Shown here in pieces: positions 41,849 through 52,179 of a stretch of 64,000 nucleotides of DNA. The notes beneath the pieces were generated by a model. That model ran no database searches. It worked only from the letters and a program-made list of their open reading frames with translations, and was not told the origin of the DNA. The translations under genes were made by a program, and so were the position numbers. The stretch is from positions 1 to 64,000 of the forward strand of contig JAFEDR010000011.1 of NCBI GenBank assembly GCA_018241525.1. The letters run 5' to 3'. How positions within the stretch are numbered: position 1 is the stretch's first letter; each line of letters starts with the position of its first letter. The stretch is from Pseudomonadota bacterium. GTDB lineage: Bacteria; Pseudomonadota; Gammaproteobacteria; Steroidobacterales; Steroidobacteraceae.

Positions 41849-43100
41849 GGAACGTCACCCTCCGCGGGACCGGCTTCGTGCGATCGAGACGCGAGTACCA
41901 GGGCATCAGCAGGAAGAACGCGAAGTAGACGACCGTGAAGATCTTCGCGAGCGACGGGTAGATCCCGACCGGCGGCTTCATGCCGCACAGGCCGAGCACG
42001 ACCATCGTCACCGCGAACGTGGCCAGCGCGAACTTCGTGATCGGGCCCTTGTAGCGCACCGACTTCACCGGCGAGCGGTCGAGCCACGGCAGGAAGAACA
42101 GCACCGCGATCGCCGCGAACATCACCAGCACGCCCCACACCTGGGTGCCAAGGAACGAGGGCACGGCGCGCAACATCGCGTAGAACGGCGTGAAGTACCA
42201 GACCGGCGCGATGTGCGGCGGCGTCTGCATCGGGTTCGCCGGCTCGAAGTTCGGCGCCTCGAGGAACATGCCGCCGGCGGTCGGCGCGAAGAACACGATC
42301 GCGCAGAAGATGATCAGGAACACCGACAGCACGAAGGTGTCCTTGACCGTGAAGTACGGGTGAAACGCGACGCCGTCCTTCGGCCGGCCGCGCTCGTCGA
42401 GCTCGTCGTGGATCTCGATGCCGTCCGGGTTCAGCGAGCCGACGTGGTGCAGCGCGAGGATGTGCGCGGCGGCGAGGCCCGCCAGCACGAGCGGCAGCGC
42501 CGCCACGTGCAGCGCGAAGAAGCGGTTGAGCGTGATGTCGGAGATGAAGTAGTCGCCGCGGATCCACTCGACCAGCGCGCCGCCGATGATCGGGAAGGTG
42601 CCGAACAGCGAGACGATCACCTGCGCGCCCCAGTACGACATGTTGCCCCAGGGCAGCAGGTAGCCCATGAACGCTTCAGCCATCAGGCACAGGAAGATCA
42701 CCATGCCGACCAGCCAGACGAGCTCGCGCGGCGCCCGGTACGAGCCGTACATCAGCCCGCGGAACATGTGCAGGTAGACGACCACGAAGAACGCCGAGGC
42801 ACCGGTCGAGTGCAGGTAGCGGATCAGCCAGCCCCACTCGACGTCGCGCATGATGTACTCGACCGAAGCGAACGCCTCGGCCGCGGACGGCTTGTAGTTC
42901 ATCGTCAGGAAGATGCCGGTGACGATCTGGATCACCAGCACGATGCCCGCGAGCACGCCGAAGGCGTACCAGAGGTTGAAGTTCTTCGGCGTCCAGTACT
43001 CGGTCAGATGCTCCTTCAGCATCGAGTCGAGCGGGAAGCGCTCCGTGACCCAGCCCCACAGGCCGCCGGCCCGGGTGGTCCCTTGGCTCTCAGTCCCCAT
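41838..43100 (-). CDS. petB: Cytochrome b of the bc1 complex
   Basis: Cytochrome b holds haems bL and bH and both quinone sites of the bc1 complex. The 420-residue protein has eight hydrophobic segments, paired haem histidines in YLHSTGAS and YLHMFRG and in the later RFFALHVAALP and AHILALHHVGS segments, and the Qo-site motif PVWYFTPFYA (a PEWY variant). It follows petA by 31 bp and overlaps petC. Confidence 0.97.
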   Translation of the reverse strand: MGTESQGTTRAGGLWGWVTERFPLDSMLKEHLTEYWTPKNFNLWYAFGVLAGIVLVIQIVTGIFLTMNYKPSAAEAFASVEYIMRDVEWGWLIRYLHSTGASAFFVVVYLHMFRGLMYGSYRAPRELVWLVGMVIFLCLMAEAFMGYLLPWGNMSYWGAQVIVSLFGTFPIIGGALVEWIRGDYFISDITLNRFFALHVAALPLVLAGLAAAHILALHHVGSLNPDGIEIHDELDERGRPKDGVAFHPYFTVKDTFVLSVFLIIFCAIVFFAPTAGGMFLEAPNFEPANPMQTPPHIAPVWYFTPFYAMLRAVPSFLGTQVWGVLVMFAAIAVLFFLPWLDRSPVKSVRYKGPITKFALATFAVTMVVLGLCGMKPPVGIYPSLAKIFTVVYFAFFLLMPWYSRLDRTKPVPRRVTFHAH

Positions 43101-43131
43101 CGTCTTGGCTCCTTGAGCGGTGTGTCGCCGA

Positions 43132-43725
43132 TCAGGCGGACTGAGCGGAGTCGGCGCCGACCAGGATGCGGCTGTCCGACAGGAACGTGTACGGCGGCAC
43201 GGCCAGGTTGGCCGGCGCCGGCACGCCCTTGAACACGCGTCCCGCGAGGTCGAACTTCGAGCCGTGGCACGGGCAGTAGAACCCGCCCGGCCAGTCGGCC
43301 GAGACGGTCACGTCCGCCGCCGCGAACTTCGGCAGCGGCGAGCAGCCGAGGTGCGTGCAGACGCCGAGCACGACGAAGTACTCGGGGTTGCGGGCCCGCG
43401 CGGTGTTCTTGGCGTAGTCCGGCTGGACCGAGCCGTCGGAGCCCGGGTCGAGCAGGAACGGCGTCGCCTGGTCGAGCTGCTTCAGCATCTCCGGCGTGCG
43501 CCGCACGACCCAGACGGGCTTGCCGCGCCATTCGACCTTCAGCATCGCCCCCGGCTCGAGCTTGCCGAGGTCGATCTCGATCGGTGCCCCGAGCGCCTTG
43601 GCGCGCGCGCTCGGCTTCCAGCTGGCGAGGAATGGGGTGGCGGTCAGCACCACGCCCACCGCGCCCGTCAGCGAGGTCGCGGCCACCAGCAGCTGGCGCC
43701 GGCCCTGATCTAACTCTTCCGACAT
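43132..43725 (-). CDS. petA: Rieske iron-sulfur protein of the bc1 complex
   Basis: This subunit passes electrons from ubiquinol to cytochrome c1. The 197-residue protein has an N-terminal anchor (about 12-35) preceded by a Tat-like GRRQLL motif. The 2Fe-2S ligands are in CTHLGC (C123, H125, disulfide C128) and CPCHGS (C151, disulfide C153, H154). It is first in petABC-sspB, with an AGGGGT-type ribosome-binding site. Confidence 0.97.
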   Translation of the reverse strand: MSEELDQGRRQLLVAATSLTGAVGVVLTATPFLASWKPSARAKALGAPIEIDLGKLEPGAMLKVEWRGKPVWVVRRTPEMLKQLDQATPFLLDPGSDGSVQPDYAKNTARARNPEYFVVLGVCTHLGCSPLPKFAAADVTVSADWPGGFYCPCHGSKFDLAGRVFKGVPAPANLAVPPYTFLSDSRILVGADSAQSA

Positions 43726-43834
43726 GAACTACCCCTGTGGGACCGCCAGGTCCCCCCGCGTCTGACATCCCCGTGCGGCCAGAGCGCGCAAGCGCGCGCA
43801 ACCCTTCAGGTTTCGCCGTGTCGAGGGATTGCGC

Positions 43835-43840
43835 ATTATA
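43835..43840 (-). promoter_or_regulatory. Candidate -10 box of the petABC promoter
   Basis: A perfect TATAAT on the minus strand lies 110 bp before petA in the gap divergent from the DegS-like gene. No -35 hexamer is seen at the right distance, so an activator may be needed. On the plus strand the same AT island offers TATACA for the divergent gene. Confidence 0.5.
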
Positions 43841-43899
43841 CACGCCGTCCTGCGCCCCGCAGCCGCCCGACGGGCGCCGAGGCCGGCCGAGGAAGTACC

Positions 43900-45096
43900 G
43901 TGAACCCGCTGACCCGACTCATCCGCTACCTGTCGCCGTGGATCGCGCTCGGGCTCGCGGCGGCACTCGTCGCGGTGTACCTGCGGCCCTCGCTGCTGCC
44001 GACGCAGCGTGCGCCGGCGACGCCTCCGCCCGCGAGCGACGCTGCCGTCGAGCGCCTGCCGACGGTGCCGGTCGCCGCGGTCGAGTCCGCGGAGCCCGCG
44101 CTCGCCGCCACGCGCGCCCCCGCTCGGGCGAGTTACGCCGATGCGGTGGCGCGCGGCGCGCCGGCGGTGGTCAACATTTCGACGAAGCGCGTCGTCCTCG
44201 AGCGGCAGCTGCCCGAGATGCTCGCCCAGGCCTTCCCGGGCCTGGCGGAATTCCGGCGCCGCGAGGAGTCGAGCCGCGGCTCCGGCGTCATCCTGGACAC
44301 CGCCGGCCACATCGCGACGAACTTCCACGTCATCAAGGGCATGCAGGAGATCGTCGTGCAGCTGACCGACGGGCGCAGCGCGCCTGCCAAGCTGGTCGGC
44401 ACCGACCCCGAGACCGACCTCGCGATCCTCAGCGTCGACCTCAAGAAGCTGCCGGTGATGCCGCTCGGGCGCTCGGATCAGCTGCGCATCGGTGACGTCG
44501 TGCTCGCGATCGGCAACTCGCTGGGACTCGGCCAGACCGTGACCCAAGGCATCGTCAGCGCCACCGGCCGCTCGCAGCTCGACCTCGCCGTGCTCGAGAA
44601 CTTCATCCAGACGGACGCGGCGATCAACCCCGGCAACTCGGGCGGCGCGCTCGTGAACGCGAGCGGCGAGCTGGTCGGGATCAACACCGCGATCCTGAGC
44701 CACGAGCAGGGCATCGAGGGCATCGGCTTCGCGATCCCCGTCAACCTGGTGCGCGGGGTCGCCGCGGAGCTCGAGGCGAAGGGTCGCATCGTGCGCGGCT
44801 GGTCGGGTCTCATGGTGGTCGGGCTGTCGCCGGAAGCGGTCGACGAGACCGGCCGAACGGTGCGCGGCGTGCAGGTGACCGGCGCGGAGCGCGGCAGCCC
44901 CGCGATCGGCACCGGCATGGCGGCGGGCGACGTGATCACCCAGGTCGACGGCGTCACGGTCGCGACCACGCAGGAGTTCCTCGGCGCGATCGCGCGCAAG
45001 ATGCCGGGGTCGGTTGCGCACCTCAAGCTGATCCGTCCCGGCCAGCGGCGTTTTGAGCTCGACCTGCCGATCGTCGCCCGTCCGATCGAGCGCTGA
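43900..45096 (+). CDS. DegS/AlgW-type membrane-anchored serine protease
   Basis: The 398-residue HtrA-family protein has one N-terminal membrane anchor (about 12-28), a Pro/Ala linker, a trypsin-like domain with H143, D173 and S247 (GNSGG), and a single C-terminal PDZ domain (about 290-390). One PDZ plus an anchor is the DegS/AlgW layout, which cuts the anti-sigma factor RseA/MucA in the sigmaE envelope stress response. algW lies near petABC in Pseudomonas. The start is GTG at 43900 with GAGGAAG upstream. A DegQ-like role cannot be excluded. Confidence 0.9.
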   Translation: MNPLTRLIRYLSPWIALGLAAALVAVYLRPSLLPTQRAPATPPPASDAAVERLPTVPVAAVESAEPALAATRAPARASYADAVARGAPAVVNISTKRVVLERQLPEMLAQAFPGLAEFRRREESSRGSGVILDTAGHIATNFHVIKGMQEIVVQLTDGRSAPAKLVGTDPETDLAILSVDLKKLPVMPLGRSDQLRIGDVVLAIGNSLGLGQTVTQGIVSATGRSQLDLAVLENFIQTDAAINPGNSGGALVNASGELVGINTAILSHEQGIEGIGFAIPVNLVRGVAAELEAKGRIVRGWSGLMVVGLSPEAVDETGRTVRGVQVTGAERGSPAIGTGMAAGDVITQVDGVTVATTQEFLGAIARKMPGSVAHLKLIRPGQRRFELDLPIVARPIER

Positions 45097-45106
45097 GCGG
45101 CGCCGG

Positions 45107-46372
<1,266 letters not shown>

Positions 46373-46618
46373 TCAGGTGCCGCCGCGGGCGGCCCACTCC
46401 TCGGGGGTGTGGGCCTGGATCGAGAGCGCGTGGATCTCGCGCCCGACCGCGCTGCCGAGCGTCGCGTAGACGAGCTGGTGCCGCTGCAGCGGGCGCTTGC
46501 CGGCGAACTGCGGCGCAATCACCAGCGCCTCGAAGTGCGTGTCGTCGTCGGATTGCACCCGGACGCGACTGCCGGGCATGCCGGCCTGAATCTGGCGTTC
46601 GACCTCGGCGGCGTTCAT
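46373..46618 (-). CDS. ibaG: BolA family protein IbaG (YrbA)
   Basis: The 81-residue BolA-like protein corresponds to IbaG, which lies beside murA in most gammaproteobacteria. The KH-like fold shows the HFEALVIAPQFAGKRPLQRHQLVY core with the conserved HxxVY ending. Such proteins partner monothiol glutaredoxins in iron-sulfur handling. The ATG at 46618 is chosen; the open frame upstream has no family support. Confidence 0.92.
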   Translation of the reverse strand: MNAAEVERQIQAGMPGSRVRVQSDDDTHFEALVIAPQFAGKRPLQRHQLVYATLGSAVGREIHALSIQAHTPEEWAARGGT

Positions 46619-46717
46619 CGGGCGGATCTCGGTGGCGCGGGCGTCGCGCGCGGGCTCGCGAGTGTATTGAATCCGGCCGGGCGCGAACAGCCGCGGGCGC
46701 CGCCGGCAGACGCGACT

Positions 46718-46726
46718 TGCTATGAT
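46718..46726 (+). promoter_or_regulatory. Candidate extended -10 promoter of kdsD
   Basis: TGCTATGAT is an extended -10 element (five of six in the hexamer) 29 bp before the kdsD start. It lies in the 137-bp divergent gap between ibaG and kdsD. No -35 box is evident. It would drive kdsD-kdsC-lptCAB. Confidence 0.55.
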
Positions 46727-46755
46727 CGTGCGACCCCCGCTGCCGAGGTCCGCGC

Positions 46756-47766
46756 ATGGCGACGCCGGCGCCACCCCCCGTCCTGCCGCCCGCCCTGACC
46801 GATGCCGAGCTGCTCCGCCTCGGCCGGGAAGCCCTCGAGATCGAGGCGCAGGCGGTCGCCGCCCTCGCCGGCCGGGTCGGACCGGACTTCGTGGCCGCCT
46901 GCCGCCGGATGCACGCCTGTCACGGCCGGGTGGTCGTGTCCGGCATGGGCAAGTCCGGCCACGTCGCCGGCAAGATCGCCGCCACCCTCGCCAGCACCGG
47001 AACGCCCGCGTTCTTCCTGCACCCGGCCGAGGCCTCGCACGGCGACATCGGCATGATCACGCGCGACGACCTGGTCCTCGCGCTGTCCAACTCCGGCGAG
47101 ACCGCCGAGATCGTGGCGCTGGTCCCGGTACTGAAGCGCCTCGGCGTGCCGCTGGTGGCGCTGACCGGCAACCCGGCCTCCGCGCTCGCGCGCGCCGCGG
47201 ACGTGCACGTGGACGTCAGCGTGCCGGCCGAGGCGTGCCCGCTCAATCTGGCGCCGACGGCGAGCACCACGGCGACGCTCGCCATGGGCGATGCACTGGC
47301 CGTCGCGCTGCTGCGCCTGCGGGGCTTCACCGAGGAGGACTTCGCGCGCTCGCACCCGGGCGGCAGCCTGGGCCGCCGCCTGCTGCTGCACGTCGAGGAC
47401 GTGATGCACACGGGCGGTGACGTGCCGCGCGTCGGTCCGGGCGACACGGTGTCGGCGGGCCTGCTGGAGATGAGCAAGAAGGGCCTCGGCATGACCGCAG
47501 TCGCCTCGGCGGACGGCGTGCTGCTCGGCGTGTTCACCGACGGCGACCTGCGCCGTGCGCTCGACCGCCGGATCGACGTGCACGCGACGCCCATGCGCGA
47601 GGTCATGACCGTCAGCCCGCGCACCATCGGGCCGCGCGCACTCGCCGTCGAGGCGGTGCTGCTGATGGAGCGTCACCGGATCACCGCGCTGGTCGTCGTT
47701 GACGCGGGCCAGCGCGTCGTCGGGGCGCTCAACGTGCACGACCTGCTGCGCGCCGGTGTGATGTGA
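46756..47766 (+). CDS. kdsD: D-arabinose 5-phosphate isomerase KdsD
   Basis: KdsD converts ribulose 5-phosphate to arabinose 5-phosphate for KDO synthesis. The 336-residue protein has an SIS domain (about 45-185, with SGMGKSGHVAGKIAATLAS and SNSGETAE) and two CBS domains (about 210-330). The GAGG ribosome-binding site and family position before kdsC and lptCAB support the call. It overlaps kdsC by four bases. Confidence 0.97.
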   Translation: MATPAPPPVLPPALTDAELLRLGREALEIEAQAVAALAGRVGPDFVAACRRMHACHGRVVVSGMGKSGHVAGKIAATLASTGTPAFFLHPAEASHGDIGMITRDDLVLALSNSGETAEIVALVPVLKRLGVPLVALTGNPASALARAADVHVDVSVPAEACPLNLAPTASTTATLAMGDALAVALLRLRGFTEEDFARSHPGGSLGRRLLLHVEDVMHTGGDVPRVGPGDTVSAGLLEMSKKGLGMTAVASADGVLLGVFTDGDLRRALDRRIDVHATPMREVMTVSPRTIGPRALAVEAVLLMERHRITALVVVDAGQRVVGALNVHDLLRAGVM

Positions 47767-48248
47767 CCGCCGCCGCCCTCCCCCGGATCCGGCTGCTGGT
47801 CCTCGACGTCGACGGGGTGCTGACGGACGGCCGGCTGTGGTTCGGCGCCGACGGCGAGTCGCTCAAGGCGTTCCACGTCCGAGACGGTGCCGGCATCAAG
47901 GCAGCGCTCGCCGCCGGCATCGAGGTCGCGATCATCTCCGGTCGGCGCTCCGCGGCGGTCGAGCGGCGCGCTGCCGAGCTCGGCCTGCGGCACGTGCAGC
48001 AGGGTTGCGAGGACAAGGGCGCGGCGCTGCGCGCGCTTGCCGCCACGATCGGCGTGCCGCTGACCGCCGTGGCCTGCGTGGGCGACGACACGCCGGATCT
48101 CCCGATGCTGGCGCTGGCGGCGCTGCCGGTCGCGGTGGCCGACGCCCACCCCGCGGTGCTCGCGGCGGCCCGGCACGTCACCCGCGCCGGCGGTGGCGCC
48201 GGCGCCGTGCGCGAGATCTGCGACCTGCTGCTCGGCGCGTCACCGTGA
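47763..48248 (+). CDS. kdsC: KDO 8-phosphate phosphatase KdsC
   Basis: KdsC removes phosphate from KDO 8-phosphate. The 161-residue HAD-family protein has the catalytic pair D15/D17 in LDVDGVLTDG, the IISGRRS motif and the VGDDTPDLPML motif. It is slightly shorter than typical KdsC. It starts with GTG overlapping the kdsD stop (GTGA) and ends overlapping lptC the same way. Confidence 0.96.
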   Translation: MTAAALPRIRLLVLDVDGVLTDGRLWFGADGESLKAFHVRDGAGIKAALAAGIEVAIISGRRSAAVERRAAELGLRHVQQGCEDKGAALRALAATIGVPLTAVACVGDDTPDLPMLALAALPVAVADAHPAVLAAARHVTRAGGGAGAVREICDLLLGASP

Positions 48249-48805
48249 GGTTTTCCGGTCCGCTGGCCGCGCTCGGCCTCGCCGGAATGGCGGTCGGTTC
48301 GTGGTGGCTCGCGCAGCGCGACGCCGACGCGCCGCCGGCGCCATCCGAGCCGGCCGCCGCACAGCCCGGCTACTACCTCGCCGACGCGACGCTCGAGCAG
48401 ACCGACGCGACCGGGCGCGTGACGCTGCGCGCCCATTCGGCGCGGGCGGCCCAGCTGGGCGACGAGGGGGCGATCCGCCTCGATGACCTGACCGTCCACT
48501 ACTACCCCGAACCCGGGCAGGACTGGCTGATGACGTCCGCGAGCGGCGTGCTGCCGCCGGCGGGCCGGGTGGTCGAGTTCGCGGGCGACGTGCGGCTGCG
48601 CGCCGCCGCGGCAGCGACCGCGACCGGCGCGGTGGTTCGAACCGAGCATCTCGCGCTCGACGTCGACAGTAACCTCGCCACCAGCGCCGATCCGGTGCGC
48701 ATCGAGTTCGGCGCGCACACGCTCGCAGCGCGCGGCCTGCGCGCCGACTTGAAGCGCGAATCGCTCCGGCTAGAATCCGCGGTCAATGGCACCTTTACGC
48801 GCTAG
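48245..48805 (+). CDS. lptC: LPS export system protein LptC
   Basis: LptC is the bitopic inner-membrane protein that passes LPS from LptBFG to LptA. The 186-residue product has an N-terminal transmembrane helix (about 6-22), a Pro/Ala linker and an OstA-like beta-jellyroll (about 40-180). The start is GTG in a GTGA overlap with kdsC. Its 3' end overlaps lptA by 20 bp and contains a candidate promoter. Confidence 0.92.
   Translation: MRFSGPLAALGLAGMAVGSWWLAQRDADAPPAPSEPAAAQPGYYLADATLEQTDATGRVTLRAHSARAAQLGDEGAIRLDDLTVHYYPEPGQDWLMTSASGVLPPAGRVVEFAGDVRLRAAAAATATGAVVRTEHLALDVDSNLATSADPVRIEFGAHTLAARGLRADLKRESLRLESAVNGTFTR
48749..48776 (+). promoter_or_regulatory. Candidate promoter inside lptC for lptA-lptB-rpoN
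   Basis: TTGAAG (48749-48754) and TAGAAT (48771-48776) are 16 bp apart. A start about 7 bp downstream would fall only 1-4 bases before the lptA ATG, giving a nearly leaderless message. E. coli also has a promoter inside lptC for lptAB, though a sigmaE one. Confidence 0.45.
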
Positions 48806-49481
48806 CGGCATGGTCGCGGCCCTGCTGGCCGGCGCGGCAACGCATGGCGCGCCGGCGGCCGACACCCCGACGCTGCAGCTCAGCGACTCGACGCCGATCC
48901 ACCTCGACGCGCGCTGCGGCAGCGACTTCGACTACAAGTCGAACGTGATCGTGTTCCGCTGCGTGCGGATCTCGCAGGGAGCGCTCGCGATCGAGGCCGA
49001 GGGCGCCACCGCGACCGGCCTGGATTTCAAGGGCAGCACCTGGGTGTTCAAGGGCAAGGTGCACGTGACGCTGCCCGATGGCGGGCTGGATAGCGACGAG
49101 GCGCGCATCGCCTTCGCCGACAATCTGATCGCGACCGCCGAGATCACGGGCTCGCCGGCCGTGTTCGAGCAGAAGCGCGACAAGGCCATCGTGCGCGGCC
49201 GGGCGCTGCGGATCGAGTACGTTCCCGCGGCCGGGCGGGTGCGGCTGACGCAGGATGCGTGGCTCTCGAATGGCGCCAACGAGATGAGCGCGCAGACCAT
49301 CGTCTACAGTCTGCGCGACCAACGCGTGCTCGCGAACCCCGATGAGCAGGCGGGCCGCCCGGTCAGCATCATCATCACGCCGCAGAAGAGCGACTCCAAG
49401 GCCCCGAAGGCGGAGCCGAAGGCCGAGCCAAAGCCCGAGCCGAAGGCCGACGCGCGGCCGGAGCCGAAGCCGACCTCATGA
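48786..49481 (+). CDS. lptA: LPS transport periplasmic protein LptA
   Basis: LptA forms the periplasmic bridge that carries LPS to LptD. The 231-residue precursor has a signal peptide (cleavage about residue 25, APAADTP) and an OstA beta-jellyroll (about 30-185). The C-terminal 30 residues are a run of EPKAEPK-like repeats, longer and more charged than in E. coli LptA. It overlaps lptC by 20 bp and lptB by four. Confidence 0.92.
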   Translation: MAPLRASGMVAALLAGAATHGAPAADTPTLQLSDSTPIHLDARCGSDFDYKSNVIVFRCVRISQGALAIEAEGATATGLDFKGSTWVFKGKVHVTLPDGGLDSDEARIAFADNLIATAEITGSPAVFEQKRDKAIVRGRALRIEYVPAAGRVRLTQDAWLSNGANEMSAQTIVYSLRDQRVLANPDEQAGRPVSIIITPQKSDSKAPKAEPKAEPKPEPKADARPEPKPTS

Positions 49482-50203
49482 ACCGACTGTCTGCGAGCGG
49501 ACTGCGCAAGAGCTACAAGTCGCGCGCCGTGGTGCGCGACCTGTCGCTCGAAGTCGCCTCGGGCGAGGTGGTCGGGCTGCTCGGACCGAACGGAGCCGGC
49601 AAGACCACTGCCTTCTACATGATCGTCGGGCTGGTGGCCTGCGACGGCGGCAGCATCCGCCTCGACGATCGCGACCTGACCCGGCTGCCGATGCACCGCC
49701 GGGCGCGCCTCGGCCTCGGCTACCTGCCGCAGGAAGCCTCGGTGTTCCGCAAGCTCTCGGTCGCCGAGAACATCCGCGCGATCCTCGAGACGCGGCCCGA
49801 GCTCGATGCCGCCCAGCGCGAACGGCGCCTGGAGGCGCTGCTCGATGAACTGCACGTCGGTCACATCCGCGACAGCCTCGGCCAGAGCCTGTCGGGCGGC
49901 GAGCGGCGGCGGGTGGAGATTGCACGGGCGCTCGCGGCCGAGCCGCGCTTCGTGCTGCTGGACGAGCCGTTCGCCGGCGTCGACCCGCTGTCCGTGACGG
50001 ACATCCAGCGAAGCATAGAACACCTGCGCGCGCGTGGCATCGGGGTCTTGATTACGGACCATAACGTACGCGAGACCCTCGGAATTTGCGGTCGTGCCTA
50101 TATCGTGAACCAGGGCTCAGTGATCGCCTCGGGAACTGCGGCAGATATCCTTGCCAACGACGAGGTTCGTAAGGTGTACTTGGGCCAGGATTTTCGGATG
50201 TGA
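49478..50203 (+). CDS. lptB: LPS export ABC transporter ATPase LptB
   Basis: LptB powers LPS extraction by LptFGC. The 241-residue ABC ATPase has Walker A GPNGAGKT (36-43), the Q-loop region [14 protein letters not shown], the signature LSGGERRR and the Walker [13 protein letters not shown]. The ATG at 49478 overlaps the lptA stop (ATGA). rpoN follows after 51 bp. Confidence 0.97.
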   Translation: MNRLSASGLRKSYKSRAVVRDLSLEVASGEVVGLLGPNGAGKTTAFYMIVGLVACDGGSIRLDDRDLTRLPMHRRARLGLGYLPQEASVFRKLSVAENIRAILETRPELDAAQRERRLEALLDELHVGHIRDSLGQSLSGGERRRVEIARALAAEPRFVLLDEPFAGVDPLSVTDIQRSIEHLRARGIGVLITDHNVRETLGICGRAYIVNQGSVIASGTAADILANDEVRKVYLGQDFRM

Positions 50204-50254
50204 TCGCGCCCGGCGCGCGCCCTGCGGGCGCCCGCCCCGAGTCTGCCCCGCCCG

Positions 50255-51709
50255 ATGCTGAAACCCGCACTGCAGCTTCGCCTCGGCCAGCAGCTGACCA
50301 TGACGCCGCAGCTGCAGCAGGCCATCCGGCTGCTGCAATTGCCCGCACTCGACCTGCAGCAGACGATCCGCGAGGCGCTCGAGCAGAACGTCATGCTCGA
50401 GGCCGAGGACGAGGGCGAGCTCGAGGTGCCGCTCGAGGCGGCCGGGGCCAGCGGCGAGCACGATGCGACGCCCGCCGCGGCGACCGCGGAAGCGGCCGAG
50501 GTCGCCGAGGCCGACGCGGCCATGGATGCGCCGGACGAGGCCTGGGATGAAGGCGGCGCCGGCCCGGCCGGCGACACGCCCTGGTCCGGCGACGACCGAC
50601 CGCAGGAGTTCTCCGACCAGCGCGGCGAGACCCTGCAAGAGCACCTAGCGTGGCAGCTCGAGCTCGCGCGCCTCGGTGCCCGCGAGCTGGCGATCGGCCG
50701 CGCCATCATCGACGCCATCAACGACGACGGTTACCTGGTCGACTCGCTCGACGACATCGCGGCGGTGCTGCGGCCAGAGCTCGAGGCGGACGGCGAGGAG
50801 ATCGAGCGGGTGCTGCGGGTGGTGCAGGCCTTCGACCCGGTCGGGGTCGGTGCCCGCTCGGTCGGCGAGTGCATCGAACTGCAGCTCGCGCAGCTCGCCG
50901 CCGACACCCCGGGCCGCGCGACCGCCATCGATATCGCGCGCCAGCACCTCGACCTGGTCGCGACCCAGCAGCTCGCGCTGCTGCGCCGCACGCTCGCGGT
51001 GGACGAGGAGGAGCTGTCCCGCGCCATCGCCCTGGTCCGTTCCTGCCACCCGCGGCCGGGCTCCACCATCCAGCCGACCCAGCCGGAGTACGTGGTCCCG
51101 GACGTCTTCGTGCGCCGCGGGCAGCACGGCTGGGTGGCCGACCTCAACGCCGGCGCGCTGCCGCGGGTACGGCTCAACCAGGGCTATGCCGGCCTCGTCA
51201 CGCGCGCCGCCGACCACGCGGTGCTGCGCACCCAGCTGCAGGAGGCGCGTTGGCTGCTGCGCAGCCTCGAGATCCGCAACGAGACGCTGATCAAGGTCGC
51301 GCGCTGCATCGTGCAGCGCCAGTCCGCGTTCCTCGACCACGGTGACGAGTCGATGGAGCCGATGGTGCTGCGCGACGTGGCCGAGGCCGTCGAGATGCAC
51401 GAATCGACGATCTCGCGCGTGACCACCGGCAAGTACATGCACACGCCGCGCGGCGTGTACGAGTTCCGCTACTTCTTCTCGAGCCACGTCGCCGCGGCCG
51501 ACGGCTCGGAAATCGCCTCGACGGCGGTGCGCGCCAAGATCCGCAAGCTGATCGCCGGCGAGGACGCGGCCAACCCGCTGTCCGACAGCCGCATCGCGGA
51601 ACTTCTGGCGGTCGACGGTGCCAAGGTGGCCAGGCGCACCGTCGCCAAGTACCGCGAAGCCATGCAGATCGCCCCCTCCAGCGAGCGGCGCCGCGTGCCG
51701 GCACGCTGA
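50255..51709 (+). CDS. rpoN: RNA polymerase sigma-54 factor RpoN
   Basis: RpoN directs transcription from -24/-12 promoters with enhancer-binding activators. The 484-residue protein has the glutamine/leucine-rich activator region (LRLGQQLTMTPQLQQAIRLL near the start), an acidic region II, the core-binding domain and the exact RpoN box ARRTVAKYRE (459-468). The lptB-rpoN-hpf order is conserved. Type IV pilin genes are frequent targets in relatives. Confidence 0.97.
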   Translation: MLKPALQLRLGQQLTMTPQLQQAIRLLQLPALDLQQTIREALEQNVMLEAEDEGELEVPLEAAGASGEHDATPAAATAEAAEVAEADAAMDAPDEAWDEGGAGPAGDTPWSGDDRPQEFSDQRGETLQEHLAWQLELARLGARELAIGRAIIDAINDDGYLVDSLDDIAAVLRPELEADGEEIERVLRVVQAFDPVGVGARSVGECIELQLAQLAADTPGRATAIDIARQHLDLVATQQLALLRRTLAVDEEELSRAIALVRSCHPRPGSTIQPTQPEYVVPDVFVRRGQHGWVADLNAGALPRVRLNQGYAGLVTRAADHAVLRTQLQEARWLLRSLEIRNETLIKVARCIVQRQSAFLDHGDESMEPMVLRDVAEAVEMHESTISRVTTGKYMHTPRGVYEFRYFFSSHVAAADGSEIASTAVRAKIRKLIAGEDAANPLSDSRIAELLAVDGAKVARRTVAKYREAMQIAPSSERRRVPAR

Positions 51710-51735
51710 ACGATGGGTCTACCAGGAGAAAGAAC

Positions 51736-52053
51736 ATGCAGATGACGCTGACGGGACATCACGTCGAGATCACCCCTCCGCTGCGCGGCTACGTCGAGAA
51801 GAAGCTCGACCGGATCGTGCGTCATTTCGACCAGGTGATCGACGTTCACTGCGTGTTGACGGTCGAGAAGCTGGCTCACAAGGCCGAGGCGACGCTGCAC
51901 GTTCGCGGCAGCAACATCCACGCCGACGCCGCCGAGGCCGACATGTACGCCGCGATCGACGTACTCACCGACAAGCTCGACCGGCTGGTCAAGAAGCACA
52001 AGGAAAAGCGGGCGGACCACCACGCCGCCGACGCGCCTCGCGGCCGGGTCTGA
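51736..52053 (+). CDS. hpf: Ribosome hibernation promoting factor (short HPF)
   Basis: HPF dimerises and silences ribosomes in stationary phase. The 105-residue protein is the short form, with the beta-alpha-beta-alpha fold opening GHHVEITPPLRGYVEKKL and the conserved DMYAAIDVLTDKLDRLVKKHKEK helix. A strong AGGAGA ribosome-binding site precedes the ATG. It is 26 bp after rpoN, the usual place. Confidence 0.95.
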   Translation: MQMTLTGHHVEITPPLRGYVEKKLDRIVRHFDQVIDVHCVLTVEKLAHKAEATLHVRGSNIHADAAEADMYAAIDVLTDKLDRLVKKHKEKRADHHAADAPRGRV

Positions 52054-52179
52054 TTCCGCGCCGGGCCGCGGCCGCCGGCCGCCGGCCCGTCGGGGCGGCA
52101 CGCTCGCCAGCCGCGCCGTCAGCCCGTACCATCGGCGGAATCGAAGGGCCGCGCCGCGGCCAGGGTCAACGCCGTTCCC

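Noticed and set aside
46661..46666. TACACT on the minus strand as an ibaG-murA promoter.
   Set aside because: Only four of six bases match and no -35 box accompanies it. The evidence is too weak to list as a feature.
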